Made by a program: the position numbers and the translations under genes. A DNA stretch of 64,000 nt, from NCBI GenBank assembly GCA_911387785.2, contig OU426979.1, forward strand, positions 112,962,079 through 113,026,078, in the 5' to 3' direction. Positions within the stretch are counted from its first letter, which is position 1. Each line of letters starts with the position of its first letter. The notes under the pieces are model-generated. The model was not told the DNA's origin and did not search any database. It saw nothing but the letters and a program-made list of their open reading frames with translations. Shown piece after piece: positions 11,147 to 22,935 of the stretch. The stretch comes from Aelia acuminata. Taxonomy: Eukaryota > Arthropoda > Insecta > Hemiptera > Pentatomidae.

Positions 11147-11158
11147 TGTGACGTCACA
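11147..11158. promoter_or_regulatory. CRE-like palindrome at the Jockey 5' end
   Basis: TGTGACGTCACA is a perfect 12-bp palindrome containing the CREB/ATF core TGACGTCA. It lies within the first bases of the inserted Jockey-like element, where internal LINE promoters are expected. Function is inferred only. Confidence 0.35.
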
Positions 11159-11340
11159 GCTCAACGGTTTTTAACGGCTTTTCCAGTTATAGCATCGGTA
11201 CGCCATGTGATTCCACGTAAGTACTACGTTATTTTACTGTTTAAGTGATTTATATTATTAATATTCTAATAATTATTTTAATATTCTAACTAACACATTG
11301 TTTATTACTTTACTTTACTCTCTAATTACTGTCAGTCATA

Positions 11341-12540
11341 ATGGTAGAAAACATGGACCACACTAACGGAAAACAAACATCCACTATACGACCAAATAAA
11401 CGACAACGCATATTCGTAGACTCAGACGGTTATACACACCGGAAGAGATACATTACAAACGTACCCTCCGAAACTACAACAAATAACATAGAAATTACCA
11501 ATAGATTTAAAGCACTTCAAAACACCACAAACGAACAAAACACAGAAACAGAAAATGTGCCACAACAAAACATAAATAGTAATACACAAACTACAAAACC
11601 AAACGCATCTAACAAACCACCTCCCATTGTTATAAGGCCACCAATATCATCGGTGGAAATCAAACATGCCTTATTGGCTTATGGCATTAAAGATTTCACT
11701 ATTAAACGTCTAAGGACGAAAATAGAATATACTTGACGAACAACAAGGACCACACAAAAGCCGTGATACTTTGTCACTCAAGTGACAATGTTGATTATCA
11801 CACATTCGTCCCACGTGACACTAAACCACAAAGGAAATTTCTGATCAAGGGGTTTGAAATTAGTCACCCCATTGACTCGATCAAAGAGATCCTCCAGGCC
11901 CACCTTCCTGGGTTTAAGAACATTTGGAGGATGACGAAAACCGACCCAGAAGGAAATAAAAAGGTGTTGCCACACATTGTGGTCACTACCGATCATGACA
12001 CCACACTTAATCACTTTAAAGAACTCGGCCCTATTGACTATATGAGATATACGGTCGAAGTTATGAAGGAAATCAAAGGCCCGAGGCAATGCTATAATTG
12101 CCAGAAATTCGGCCATACCAGGACATACTGTGGGCACTTAATTACATGTGTCCGCAGTGGACAAAACCACGAATCAGCGGAGTGTGACAGAAGCACTCCA
12201 CTAAAATGCACAAACTGCGGAGGCCCACACGTAGCCTCGTACCGCAACTGCGAACAAAGGATGACCCTTATTAAAAATAGGGCAGAAAGGAAAACTTACA
12301 ATGTTAGTGAAAATCAAAACTTACCCCGGGAGAAGAGATCTAATTCTCCTCCTACCACCTTAGACTCGAGCTCTTACGCCGGAGTCACCTCTAACTGTCC
12401 TCCACCCCCACCTCAACCTGCCCCACCCTCCCCTCAAACTCCATTTACTGACACCCCCCCATGGGTTGCAGAACTCGTGGGAATGTTCAGGGATATGAAG
12501 GCAATGTTCACGACGTTACTCAACACCGTCAACATTGTAT
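11341..12540 (+). pseudogene. Jockey/I-like LINE ORF1 (gag-like, zinc knuckles), frameshifted
   Basis: ORF1 starts at ATG 11341 and has an Asn/Thr/Gln-rich N-terminus (to 11736). A frameshift near 11733 passes the reading to a second frame with the RNA-binding region and three Cys/His knuckles: CYNCQKFGHTRTYC (intact CCHC), CVRSGQNHESAEC (second Cys replaced by Ser) and CTNCGGPHVASYRNC. A Pro-rich stretch and PPWVAELVGMFRDM follow, normal for Jockey ORF1 C-termini. From about 12541 the frame runs into antisense RTE sequence, so the last residues to 12677 are not part of the protein. ORF1 proteins package the LINE RNA. Confidence 0.8.
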
Positions 12541-13560
12541 TTCATTCCTGGCTATTCGATATACGTGCAGCTTTTCTTCAGTTTTATTTTTCAAGTATGC
12601 TTTCTAGGCTAGCTTCTTCTGAGAAACCAGTCGTTGAAGGTCATTGGTCCACCAGTCTGTCCGCTTTCCCTTACTAGACACTCTCTTCTTCCCACATACT
12701 GTATTTGCTGTCTCCAGGATACATGTTTTCAGTGCCTTCCATATCTTTTCCACATCTCCATCAAATGACGTTTCTCTCAATTTATTTTCCAGGCTTACTG
12801 TAAAGAGGGCTCTTTTCTCTGGGTCATCCAAGGCCCTTACGTTGAGGGTTTCAAATGCTTTTATTTTCCTTTTATACTCAGGAATGATCTTTGTATCAGC
12901 CACAAGTAAAGGATGGTCGCTGCCTATCTTCGCTCCTCTTATTACTTTTATATCAGCGAAATACTGCCTTATGTTTCTGTCGTATATGAAATAGTCAATT
13001 ACACTATTTCGTTCCATGCATGAGAAAGTGATTTTGTGGATTCTCTTGTGTGGATAGAAGGAATTTCCTATGAGAAAGTCATTATGGACACAAAAGTCCA
13101 TTAGCCGCTGTCCATTACTATTCCTCACATTCTCACCTCCATGCAGCCCTATAACTCCATATCCAGATCTTTCATCATTTCCTGTTCTGGCATTGAAGTC
13201 TCCACTCGGGATTACTGACCTCCCTTTTCCTTTAGCTTTATCCACTATTTTTTGCAAATCCGAGTAGAATGCCTCCTTGTCTACAACACTAGCATCTTCC
13301 GTTGGTGCATACACCTGGATTATGGAGATTTTACCTATGGTCATCTTAAAATCTACTAAAATCATTCTTGGAGATATTGGTTCCCAGTCCTCTAAATGTT
13401 CATACATATTTGGCGACATTACTCGGCCCACCCCTTCTTTGGCAAAATCCCCTCTTGGTACTCCAGCATAAATTAGGAAGTAATTATTAGCCAATTTCAT
13501 TTCTCCACTGCCCTTCTTTTTCACTTCACTTATGCCGAGAATTTCTACTTAGTAGGTCCT
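12541..13560 (-). pseudogene. RTE-like LINE apurinic-type endonuclease
   Basis: The minus-strand frame (13524-12604) is an APE-type endonuclease: VYAPTEDA, SGDFNARTGNDERSGYG (catalytic DxN), DYFIYDRNIRQYF and GSDHPLLVAD (catalytic SDH). The family is best known from CFDP2/craniofacial-development-protein-like annotations derived from such LINEs. Reading continues beyond the stop at 12604 as KAYLKNKTEEKL..RIARNEIQ to about 12540, where the Jockey insertion begins. Upstream, a TAA near 13548 interrupts MRTY*VEILGISEV, so the N-terminus is broken. The 5' leader contains a GC-rich hairpin-like CCCCCATCCGCCATCCGGGGG segment near 13620. The enzyme nicks target DNA to prime reverse transcription. 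Confidence 0.85.
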
Positions 13561-13689
13561 CATTTCCTCCACCAATTCTGTGGATATTCTGTCTGTTTAT
13601 TCAGACCACCTAAGAGGGATCCCCCATCCGCCATCCGGGGGACGCGCTCCCTAGTGGACAGGTTCCACCAAGAGATAAAAAGTTTAATA

Positions 13690-15790
13690 CCACATAAATG
13701 TTATCATGAATAGGTTTTGGGTAGAGGGGAGAGGGAGAAATATTATTTTTTTTACCAGTCACATTAGATATATATCATGTATTATAAATAAAATATATAT
13801 CAAAAATTATTTTAAAAGCATTAGAAAAGATTTTCATCATAAAAACTAACAAAACTATTTCTGGCTTTTTAATTTATTTCATGCCTACCTATATATAACT
13901 ACAGACGTGATATTTGATTACAGTGAATTCACCACTAACTATTTCGAAATTTCAATTTAAAACCATTTTGACTTATCTCTTAATCCTTTCTACAGCGTCA
14001 TATCTGAAATTAAATATGTATTCGCCTACCTACATCATCTTGGAGTGGCCGGATTTATGTGACAGCAGAGCGAACGTCCTCTCTGAAGACAGATGTATGC
14101 ATGCAAATGACAAGAATTTACGCCAATATTTTGCAAAGGAAAAATATTGTCATTGTGGAAAACAGTTTTATGTGTTCCCTTCATAATGGAACATTGGTAT
14201 TTTAATAAAGTCCATTTCAAGTCCAAGCTTGTTGAAAGTTGTGTAATGCACGCATCGCACTAGATTTTCCACTGCTCTATGTGTATTCACAAAATTGAAT
14301 ATATAATTATAATATAAAGGCCCGGATTAGACGACCGTGGTAGTGCGCGACCTATGCAGGTTGACATTTGTTTCGCGAATAAATCTCGACTATCTCACCT
14401 TGGATAAAATAGTTTGGTTAAACCTGTAGTGTTGATAGGGGGACCGAATAAAAAAAAAAAAAAAAAAGGACTTCAATATATTTTTATAAACCAATGCATG
14501 GCTTTCTACTAATTATGTCCCACCATTAAGAAGTGTTAAATAAAAAATATTTTATAAAAAACAATTATACCGAATTCGAAAACTAGGAACCAGTAAAAAT
14601 AAATGCACTAAAAAGTATGAAATAATTACTTTATGATTTTTATGAATACACAGATTCCAAATTTTCGATTAATAAAAATCGGAAAAATGCAATAAAGCGT
14701 ATAATTTTATTTTTATTTGTATGTATACATACTAACTGTTAATAAAAATTGTTAAAAAATATTATATACCGTGTACAATACAACACAATCTTTTCAGAGG
14801 TGGAGCAAAATTTGAAATTGCTAACACTAGAAATTATGAAAATCTTAAAATTGTCTAAATGGATCTTATTTTCTATTGATTTCAATGTCTACCGTTTTCT
14901 AAAGAAATGGTATTCATTTGGAAGATTTTCTGTTTTGCGCCGCCTCCGAAAATTTTTGTTGTATTGAACATAGTATTTAATGCTTTAATTTAATAATTTT
15001 TATTAAGAGTTAACTTGTATTCGTCGGATTAATTTTTTCTTTGTAAAATGTTTTTTTATACATCAACACAAGAAATATATTCTTTTCAACTTTGCTTCAA
15101 AGGGCTCACTCTTTACGTGCTCTGTTTGTGGAATATAAATATTTGAAATATGTTATCTGTAATTTATTTATTTAATCAAAAGAGTAGGATCTTGGAACAT
15201 AATTGGGAGTTAAATTCAATGTCAGCTAAGCAATTGCCTATTACAACAATATTCCCCAACTCTATTTTGGGAATATTAATAGTTAAGTAAAGCTGAAGCA
15301 AGTTAAACAGTGGGTAATGAAGGGCCGGAATAATTTGGGAGATGTCTTCAACCAAAGGGTTGAAGGGTGGGCCACTGATCAGAGCGGCCTAATGCAAATA
15401 TGTAAAGAGCTAATATCCCTCTCAGAGATCAAACCTACTTCAAACACTGTCTCTTTGATTAAATAAACAACCCCTCGGAGCAAGGCGGTAATGCATTTAG
15501 TTGTTGTTTCAAATTTCCCTAAAATTATGGGAATTCGTAGGATGTGACAATTGATAAATAAAACTAAATAAAAAACGTAAGTGACATAAAGAAATGCTAT
15601 TCCACTCAAGGGCGGGTGGCTACAGATGTGGGACACCGACTTCAATATTTAACTTGGTTTGGTATTACTCACTAGGTCGAAAAATATTAGAAACCATGCT
15701 AAAGGATTCTTGTCATATTGCCTTAGTAATGTATAGTAATATTCTTGTCATTATGCTCGGAAAGGAAATACGCGTTGCTCCTGATAACCA
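13690..15790. other. No gene seen; repeat scraps
   Basis: A+T-rich sequence. It contains a short family H end relic (14228-14262, GAAAGTTGTGTAATGCACGC), a poly-A tract (about 14451-14467) and the inverted repeat copy at 14567-14655. Small frames here have no recognisable motifs. Confidence 0.5.
14567..14655 (-). repeat. Inverted copy of the repeat at 1258-1345
   Basis: Reverse complement of 1258-1345 with a few differences; shared CTAGGAACCAGTAAAAATAA and CTAAAAAGTATGAAATAATT. Confidence 0.6.
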
Positions 15791-15794
15791 AACA

Positions 15795-15878
15795 TATCGT
15801 CGTCACCATGCTAAAGTAACGAATGTGCAACTAAAAACCTATGTATATTCGTTATTTTAGCACGGTGATGACGATGAT
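15795..15878. repeat. Hairpin, ~30-bp arms, ~20-nt loop
   Basis: The left arm (around 15797-15824, TCGTCGTCACCATGCTAAAG...) pairs with the right arm (around 15847-15877) with about three mismatches. The size would suit a small foldback element, a MITE core or a precursor-miRNA-like hairpin. Nothing else supports a functional RNA. Confidence 0.5.
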
Positions 15879-15892
15879 TGGAAACCGGCATT

Positions 15893-16275
15893 TGGAACCA
15901 CTCTTTTGATTCTGAATTTGATTGGGTTGGTTTTCCCGTTTCGATACATCGAGCGTTAAAACAGTATTGAGCATTATTTAAAATCAACCAATCAAATTTA
16001 TAATTATAAAAAGTTTTTGAGCAGTTTGTTAGTTATCAACCTGTTTTAATAGATAGTTGTAGCATGTTACTTTGTATACAGATTATGTTACATATCCCAT
16101 ATTTTTTTCCAATAAGTAAATATTTAGAGCGATAATTAAATGATTTTTCCAAATAACTTCGTAAATAAATTAAGAACCCAAAAAAGGTTTTAATGGGAGC
16201 TCGTGAAAAAGATGCAAAGCCACATTCGTATCTTATTGAGTAACCACCTTTTTCGGAATCGGTTAAAAATGATAT
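15893..16275. repeat. Dispersed repeat, copy 2 (first copy 740-1165)
   Basis: Shares ordered blocks with 740-1165 (TTTTCCAATAAGTAAA, GAGCGATAATTAAATGATTT, TCGGTTAAAAATGAT). The SINE at 16289 inserted exactly at its right edge. Confidence 0.6.
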
Positions 16276-16288
16276 AATATTGCCGATT

Positions 16289-16527
16289 AGCCTCAGTGGC
16301 TAGAAGGTTAAGTGCCTGCTTCCCAGGAAAACTATTCCAGTTCAATACTCGCCTACAGTGAAATGGTGGGATGGCAACGTATGATTGAGAACCGAAACAT
16401 AGCAAGTTCAAAACCCGGAGCCATGGGACCTTTAATATTGCTCGGCATCAATCCCCCACCCTCTCCTCTGGCCTGGGAAACCCCGTATAGCCTAACAGGT
16501 CAGGAAGGGGAGGACCAATAAAAAAAA
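16289..16527 (+). mobile_element. tRNA-derived SINE with 13-bp TSD
   Basis: The head has a tRNA-like A box (TTAGCCTCAGTGGCTAGAAGG) and a B box (AGTTCAATACTC). The 3' end is a short poly-A. The element is flanked by perfect 13-bp duplications, AATATTGCCGATT, at 16276-16288 and 16528-16540, the hallmark of LINE-mediated insertion. The length of about 239 bp is normal for a SINE. The frame across it is not a gene. Confidence 0.75.
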
Positions 16528-16540
16528 AATATTGCCGATT

Positions 16541-17002
16541 GAATTAAAGAAGACCATATATATAAGAAATCAAAGAATCAAAAGTAAAACAGCCAACAAA
16601 AAAAAATATGTTAGTGGGTCATTTTCCCATTATGGAATGGACGAATCTGAACTTAGGAATTCTTGAAATTGAAAGTGTCGAATTAACGTCTTGAAAATAT
16701 TTATGAATGTTCTTTACATAGCACTGATTGAACTCCAAATCATGGTTATAGAAGAGCAGGGTGTATTAATTATTTTTAAACTCGGAAGACGGGAAAAGAC
16801 ATTCGAGGCCGGGGAGAACAATATGGCTGCCTGTTGTATCATATTGCAGGGGGTTGATCTGGGGAGAGATATTGTTTATCCCCCCCCCCCCCCCAATTTA
16901 GGAAAACAATTATTAGTGGAATAAATTTAAGCATCTAATTCTTACAAATATAGCATATAGTGTAGCATAATAAATATAGATAATTTTGAAATAAATGATA
17001 GA
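16541..17002. other. No gene seen
   Basis: A+T-rich spacer with a C-run near 16880-16894. No recognisable frame. Confidence 0.5.
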
Positions 17003-17640
17003 CCATCGGAAACGTCTCAATGACCTCTGTAGATATACAGCAACGAGAAAACTTAGATGCAATTAGTTTTCGAGTAGAGCCAGGCGGGACAATGACTCCT
17101 GATATTTATGACCATCCATTTTTTTCTCGTTTACTAATAAGATACTACTGCTTTTTGACAAAACGATGGACCGTTGTGGACACCTCAACGAGTTCTATAA
17201 GAAAAAGCAGCGGAACATTTTAGATACTATTACTTTCCAACTCCGTAGAGGCGGAATCATGACATCAGAGTTTGAGCGGCTATCTAGTTTTTTCTCGTTT
17301 TCTAGCAGCTTTTTGACAAACGATAGACCACTTTCAACGAGCTTTAGTATATAAGTAGAAAGCAACGAAAACATTTAGATACAATTAGTCTCCGAGTAAA
17401 CACGGGCGGGAGAAAAACACCCAATATTGAATTGTATGACCATCCATTTTTTTTCTACTTCACTAATTAATTACTGCTGCTTTTTGAAAAAACGATAGAC
17501 CGTCAGAAACGCCTCAACGTGCTCTAAAACAAGAAAGCAATGAAACATTTTTGATACAATTACCTTCTAAGTAACCTACGGGCGGGAATATGACACGAGT
17601 TGTATGCAGTATCACGCCGCAGCAATAACGTTCTTATCCT
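17003..17640 (+). repeat. Diverged tandem repeat, ~155-175-bp period, four units
   Basis: Units begin near 17003, 17168, 17323 and 17497, each with a GATAGACCG-like start, a CCTCAACGAG-like block, a GATACAATTA-like block, a GGCGGGA block, CCATCCATTTTTTTCT and CTGCTTTTTGA. Identity between units is moderate. The small frames here follow the repeat and are not genes. Confidence 0.65.
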
Positions 17641-17810
17641 GACGGTTCCACAGTGACTGAAAAAGTTTGGCGGCAAAAGGAGTTGTTACCTGTTAAGCCA
17701 GAGGTCCCAGTCATCTGTAATGGTTAAAAACTGCCGAAATACGAAAATACTACGTAAGCGGGGGAAAAACCCAAACACCGCAAACAAGCCTTTTCCCTCC
17801 TCTATATACT

Positions 17811-17813
<3 letters not shown>

Positions 17814-17880
<67 letters not shown>
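17814..17880. repeat. (AT)n microsatellite
   Basis: About 33 uninterrupted AT/TA dinucleotides. Confidence 0.95.
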
Positions 17881-17882
<2 letters not shown>

Positions 17883-19626
17883 TACAATTCTAAAAGTACC
17901 GCATACCTCACATTCTAAGCTTGAGATGTTTTGAATAGCACCACAGTTCCTCTCCAAAAAGCGTCAATGGTCAAATCGTAGACGAGTGTAAGTTTGGAAA
18001 CTGGAGTTGTGACATGGCAAGGGAAGGAAATTTCCACTGCTCATATTAAAATTCAACCTTTAGTTTTTAATGTTATATGAGTAGAACCCTTCTTATTCGA
18101 CAGGGCAAGTCAGAATGCATAAATAGAGGTTGTTAAAATGTACCAAAATAGTTAGGGGGACAAAACTTCCAAATCATATCAATAAACTTTAGATTATATG
18201 CTATTATAAGAAATCGAATAAAAATCAAAGGCCCAAAAAGGTTGGAACTTTTTAAAATGAATTTTATGTTACCTTCTTCTAAATTAAAAGTTGGATATTT
18301 TTTATTATTTTTCATGAATCTTCAGCTATCAAAAATTATTCTACTATAGTCTTTCCAGAAATGATTTACCATTTTTTTTTACTAATGATTACCACACTTT
18401 TTTTACTTCTTAAAATGTATTTCTCATATATTTGTTAAATAATTTCGATGCTTTTAAATTACTTGGGACCCTATTTTATCTTGATTATAAATTTTTAAAC
18501 CATAACCCTAAAAACAGATATTCAGTTAATAAAATATCTTTTTATACAATAATATGCTTATCATATAATTAAAATTATGTTATGAAAATTCTAGGTTGTT
18601 GTAATTTCTCAATGCAAACTGTTTGAAGAAATAAAGTATTGCTGTGATAAAAGTTTTTATGCCTGAAGTAAAAATTGTACGAGGGTATGGCCTCTATCGG
18701 GACTTAAATTGGATGTGTGAAAGGACTTGGACATGGCCCGGGTACTTAATTTTGCTGTTCTTCCCAGCTGTCCGTTTCCTAAGTAGAAGCTATAAATCTA
18801 AGGGAGTGACTTGGTTTATCTAGCTACAGTCAGTTATCGAGCGATTACTTGCCACGGTTTATTTAGTGATATGAGTAAGGCTTCAGTGTTGACGGCGTCG
18901 ATCATTGCTAACGAAATAGGTATGTTCAAAGATATTAAAACTTAAGAGGGGACATTTTTTCAAGCCATGAACGACTTTTTTTACTGAAATAATTTATTCA
19001 ATGTAGATAAATGCCTGTGATTGACAGCAAAGATTTTGTGAAAATTGGGTAAACATAGAGGGTAATTTGTCCTAAAGTCTTTTTTTTATCTTTTCGATTT
19101 CTCAAAAGCGGTTCATAGGACTTAGTACGTTTCAATCTACCCGCTTTTCTAGGATGGGTTCCAAAATTGCATACATGAAATTAATGTATGAAAAATATAC
19201 TTCTATCAGATTCAGAAGGAAACCCGATTAATACAACTGTATTATCATATATTTAATAAGTATAAATCAATATTGGATTCCTTTCCAGAGGTGACGTGTT
19301 TATCTTTTGACTTAATTTAAGGAAAATTTAGCCTGGAGGTGAAGGGAAATGTAAACAAATCTGAATATTGACCATACGTAATTTTATTTATCAAATATTT
19401 AAATTATAATTATCCCTTTTCAGAAATATGTTTTAATAACATAAATGGACAGATTGGTCGATCTTTCTCAAAATTCCAACACTCTTCTATTTAAACTTCT
19501 CATGTCCTTCCAGCGGTACCTTTGTCCAGCCAGGTTTATGGACCCCAATTGCTTCTGAGGCGAGTTTATCAGTCTTCAGATCTTTACTTATTTTGATCTC
19601 CAACACTGTCTTGGAAGGCCATCCTT
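17881..19626. other. No gene seen
   Basis: A+T-rich sequence without a recognisable frame, RNA or repeat boundary. Confidence 0.5.
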
Positions 19627-19916
19627 GGGGTCACCTGTGGTGTAGTGGTTAACATAGAAACCTACAATACTAAAGGACGCGAGTTCACGTCCCGAGGTGG
19701 CCCTAGGATTTTTTAATGGGATTAAAAGATCCTTGTCTATGCCGTCCCTTGGATAGGACCTGAAATGGAGGTCCAGAGCCTGTGCGATGTCAGGTACTCG
19801 TTAAAGATCCCTATCCTAATTATACACGGATAGGCAAAAATTTAGGACACCCACTGTAGCATCTTCCGATTAGCCTTAGTGGTATAAAGTGACGTTTAAA
19901 CAAACAAACAAAAGGA
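19627..19916 (+). mobile_element. tRNA-derived SINE with AAAC tail, copy 1
   Basis: The head is tRNA-like: GGTGTAGTGGTTA (A box) and GAGTTCACGTCC (B box), closed by GTCACCT/AGGTGGC. The body (CCTAGGATTTTTTAATGGGA, ATGCCGTCCC, GATAGGAC, GATGTCAGGTACTCG) is shared with 24285-24545. The tail is (AAAC)n. Its distal part, CCGATTAGCCTTAGTGGTA, resembles the tRNA head of the other SINE at 16289. Confidence 0.75.
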
Positions 19917-20229
19917 CACCTTTACCCACGTTTATAGCCCTATAACTTCTAAGGCGGTATTCTTTGAACCTTACAGCATTTCCAGGTAATACAGGTGTCA
20001 AAGTTCAGTACTTTATTTAATATATTTGACTTGGTAAGATTATAAAAATATTCTCCCGCCATGACTGCATCCATAATACATAGCAGTATACACATAGTTC
20101 AAGGATCCTAGAACGTTGTTCAAGAATCCTTGTCCAAAACCAATGCACTAAAGAAGAGATGCATCTCCCTCTCGCACTTAGCAGAGATCTTTCTCTCATT
20201 CCACACCCGCTGGGTTCTATAAGGATTTT

Positions 20230-20620
20230 ATTAGTTCCATACCTCCTTACTTGTTGATCAGATCAGGCTGAATACCATCCATACCAGCAGCCTTCCCAAA
20301 CTTGATTCTCTCAGCCAGTTCAACCTTCTTCTCAGAAATAGCATCTTCCACGTTTAGTGGTTGCGTATACGTCTCTTCCTATCATGATAAAGCCTTCTTG
20401 TTCCTCTCGAGAAAACTTGGATTGGTAGTGTTGCCTCCAAACTTGCAAGACTTCTTTATTGTTGTTATCAACATACCATCTGTATTTTTTAAAGACCCTA
20501 TTTGTTCCTTTCTTATCTCTAGTGCTCTTGACTGTATTCCAGAATCTAAATAGTAAGAATATAACAATCGAGATTACGGTCCGCCACATCTCCGTAAAAA
20601 ATCTTTTCTTTTTATACATC
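20230..20620 (-). pseudogene. LINE reverse-transcriptase N-terminal fragment
   Basis: Minus-strand frames read KNTDGML and VLQVWRQHYQSKFSREEQEGF, then, after a frame change, AERIKFGKAAGMDGIQPDLIN. This order is typical of the linker between endonuclease and RT and of RT motif 0/1 (KxxGKAxGxDGIxxxxI) in many LINEs. Frameshifts and the absence of YxDD show it is a fragment. Which LINE clade it belongs to is not clear. Confidence 0.6.
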
Positions 20621-21789
20621 ATACATCAAAATCCATTGCTTGCATACTACAATATTTAAGATACTTTAAAGATGAGGCTCGTTGACAAACAAAATAATGC
20701 AATGAGGTCTTCTTAAAGTTATGCATAGCAATTATAATCGAATATACTTTTTTTACGATATATGTGTAGTTAAAATTAATTCGAAGAAGCTACCTAAAAC
20801 TATATGGTTTACCTTTAAATTCATAAGAACGGAAAGATTTCTATCCTTATATATATATAAATCTCGTGTCCCGATGTTTAGTCTTTCTATTTCTCAGAAA
20901 CGACTCAACCGATTTTAATGAAATTTGGCTCAATGTGTTTAGTTTTTGCCAACTTAATAGATAGGATAGTTTTTAACTTGATTAGTGATCAAAATAATTC
21001 TTATATAGCGAAATATTGCAAATACAGTAGGTCGTATTTCGATTTATTAACATGGCGTCATATGTCGATTTCATAACGTTTTTGTTTATAAGCATGCTAT
21101 TGTAATACAGTTTATCATTATTATAATTTTGTATTGTGTTATGAGAATGCAGTTATTTGTTCCTATATTATTATTTATTAGTAATACAAATCTTTGTATT
21201 TATTGTTAATTTTCATTAAAGAATAAATAAATCAAGAATAGGTTACAATAAATTCTCAAAAGTGTAGGTACTTTTTCTTCCTTTTCCTTTTTTATTTGTA
21301 TTTAAATTAAATTACTAGCTAAGCGCTGAAACGATTTGCTGTGGCCCACCCTGATATCAACTTTTAGTAAAGTAAATACATTTTAATAATTTAAATTAGG
21401 CTATTATTTGAAATAATACTCTATAAATGTTGTTACAGCACCTACTGTCATAAGTGTAACCTAATAGAAACCTGACTTGGGGAGTCAGTGTTGCCAAAAA
21501 TTAGTGAGTTGGCTACACTGCGGGTAACCAGTGTTGTGGGATACTTTGTGATTTGCTAAAGAACTGCATAATTAAGACTTTAATATTATATTTTCAGTTG
21601 ATTTATTTATTTATTTAACAGAAGTTTCTTTATTTTCATTATTCGTTTTGTTATTATTATTTAAATACAGTGTTTTTTTATTTTACTAAGCCTTATTATT
21701 ATTTTTATCCCGTGCTCTAAAATGTAAAATTTAAAAAACGTCAGTGAAGATTTGTAATTCCTCCTTTATCAACAATAATTTAAAGTTGA

Positions 21790-22519
21790 GAAAATTTAAT
21801 CCCATTCGAATAGAGCTGCATCGAAATTCAAAATTTATCAAATTACCAGAAAACTTTTGTAGAGACGAAAAATGAACTGTCTACGAAATATGAAGTGTCT
21901 TTCCTGATATTTTGAACAATAATTTGGACTATAATTGGCTGGGTAATCGTGCTATTTTGGCAGTAAAAAATGTTGATTTCGATGAAATAAACTTCCAAAA
22001 TCAATTGACAATGTTCTAGATGTAAACGAAGCCGTAAATTTCCCATCTGAATTTTTTAATTCCCTGGATATACACCCAAACAATCTCCAGTTGAAGATTG
22101 GCTCACCGATCATTCTTTTTCGTAACTTAAATCCACCTCAATTGTGCAACGGTACACGTTTGGTCATTAAAAGGATCACAGGAAACGTTACTGAAGCAAA
22201 AATGTTGCCTGGAAGGTTTACAGGAGATATCGCCCTGTTGCCACCTATTCCCCTGGAACCGTCAGAATTTTCAATAAAATTTAAAAGGCTTCAATATCCT
22301 ATTCGTTTGGCTTTTGCCATGACCATAAACAAATCCCAAGGGCAAACAATGTCCACTTGGACTTGGAAAACCCGTGTTTTTCCTATGGGCAATGGCATAA
22401 CTCACGTGGGAAATGGGCATCGCCTGCTCGCGTGTGTCCATGAAGCCATCAAATCTTTGGTTTGTGTTAAAAAAACAAAACAGGTTAACCCAAAACATTT
22501 TGAACAAATTAGTACTTAA
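21790..22519 (+). pseudogene. Helitron PIF1-like helicase, C-terminal fragment
   Basis: The open part (22091-22519) contains IGSPIILFRNLNPPQLCNGTR, a conserved block of Helitron helicases, then RLQYPIRLAFAMTINKSQGQ, the classic PIF1/RecD-type C-terminal helicase motif. Upstream, in shifted frames, NWLGNRAILAVKN, VDFDEINFQNQ and NEAVNFPSEFFNSLD are the preceding conserved blocks, so at least two frameshifts are present. The end region is scrambled where SHGQxYVACSR is expected. The Rep nuclease domain is absent. In intact elements the protein nicks and unwinds DNA for rolling-circle transposition. Confidence 0.85.
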
Positions 22520-22854
22520 TAAATAAAAATTCTTAATTGTATTATGTAAAAAGCTCTTTAAGAAGAGATTTCTTAACACTCAAATATATTGCTAAATTAA
22601 AAGCTTCAACACACCACCCTCCTACCGAACACTTATTTGCCGAAGTCGGGAAATCGAGATCTCAAAGAAATTGAGAAAAACGCCTATCAAAAGGACATAT
22701 ATGACGCGTTAACCAAGATTGGCATGACCCTGAGCAAAATTAAACCCGTTGTTAAACTAACAATACCAAGTTGAAGTTGTGTTAGGCCAATGATCAATAG
22801 ATCAATGGCTGAGGTTACCAAAACTTACTTCAGTCATCCTTTTTAAAATTAGTG

Positions 22855-22935
22855 GAAAAATATAGCCATTTCGAGTTAGTTTATACCGAAGCATCAAAAA
22901 AGGGCGATAGTGTTGGCTGCGCTGTGAGTCGTAAA
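22855..22935 (+). pseudogene. LINE RNase H fragment within the Helitron
   Basis: A short stretch reads KYSHFELVYTEASKKGDSVGCAV, close to the first catalytic motif of LINE RNase H domains (YTDGSK...GVGCA), with the Asp replaced by Glu. The rest of the domain is not found. It is either an old insertion into, or a fragment captured by, the Helitron. Confidence 0.4.

Larger units (their letters stand above)
11141..12540 (+). mobile_element. Jockey/I-like LINE, 5' part with ORF1, inserted in the RTE-like LINE
   Basis: This plus-strand block interrupts the minus-strand RTE-like LINE. It holds about 200 bp of 5' leader and a gag-like ORF1, but no ORF2. RTE coding sequence resumes near 12540 (reading RIARNEIQ) and stops near 11125 in RT motif 4, so roughly the first half of the RT is missing. 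Either the insertion came with a target deletion or a later deletion removed both the Jockey 3' part and RTE sequence. Confidence 0.7.

Noticed and set aside
14749..14967. 72-codon plus-strand frame
   Set aside because: A+T-rich, no motif, no splice context or repeat evidence. Expected by chance in this composition.
15379..15860. Opposing 88-codon frames
   Set aside because: No recognisable domain; one crosses the hairpin. Treated as chance frames.
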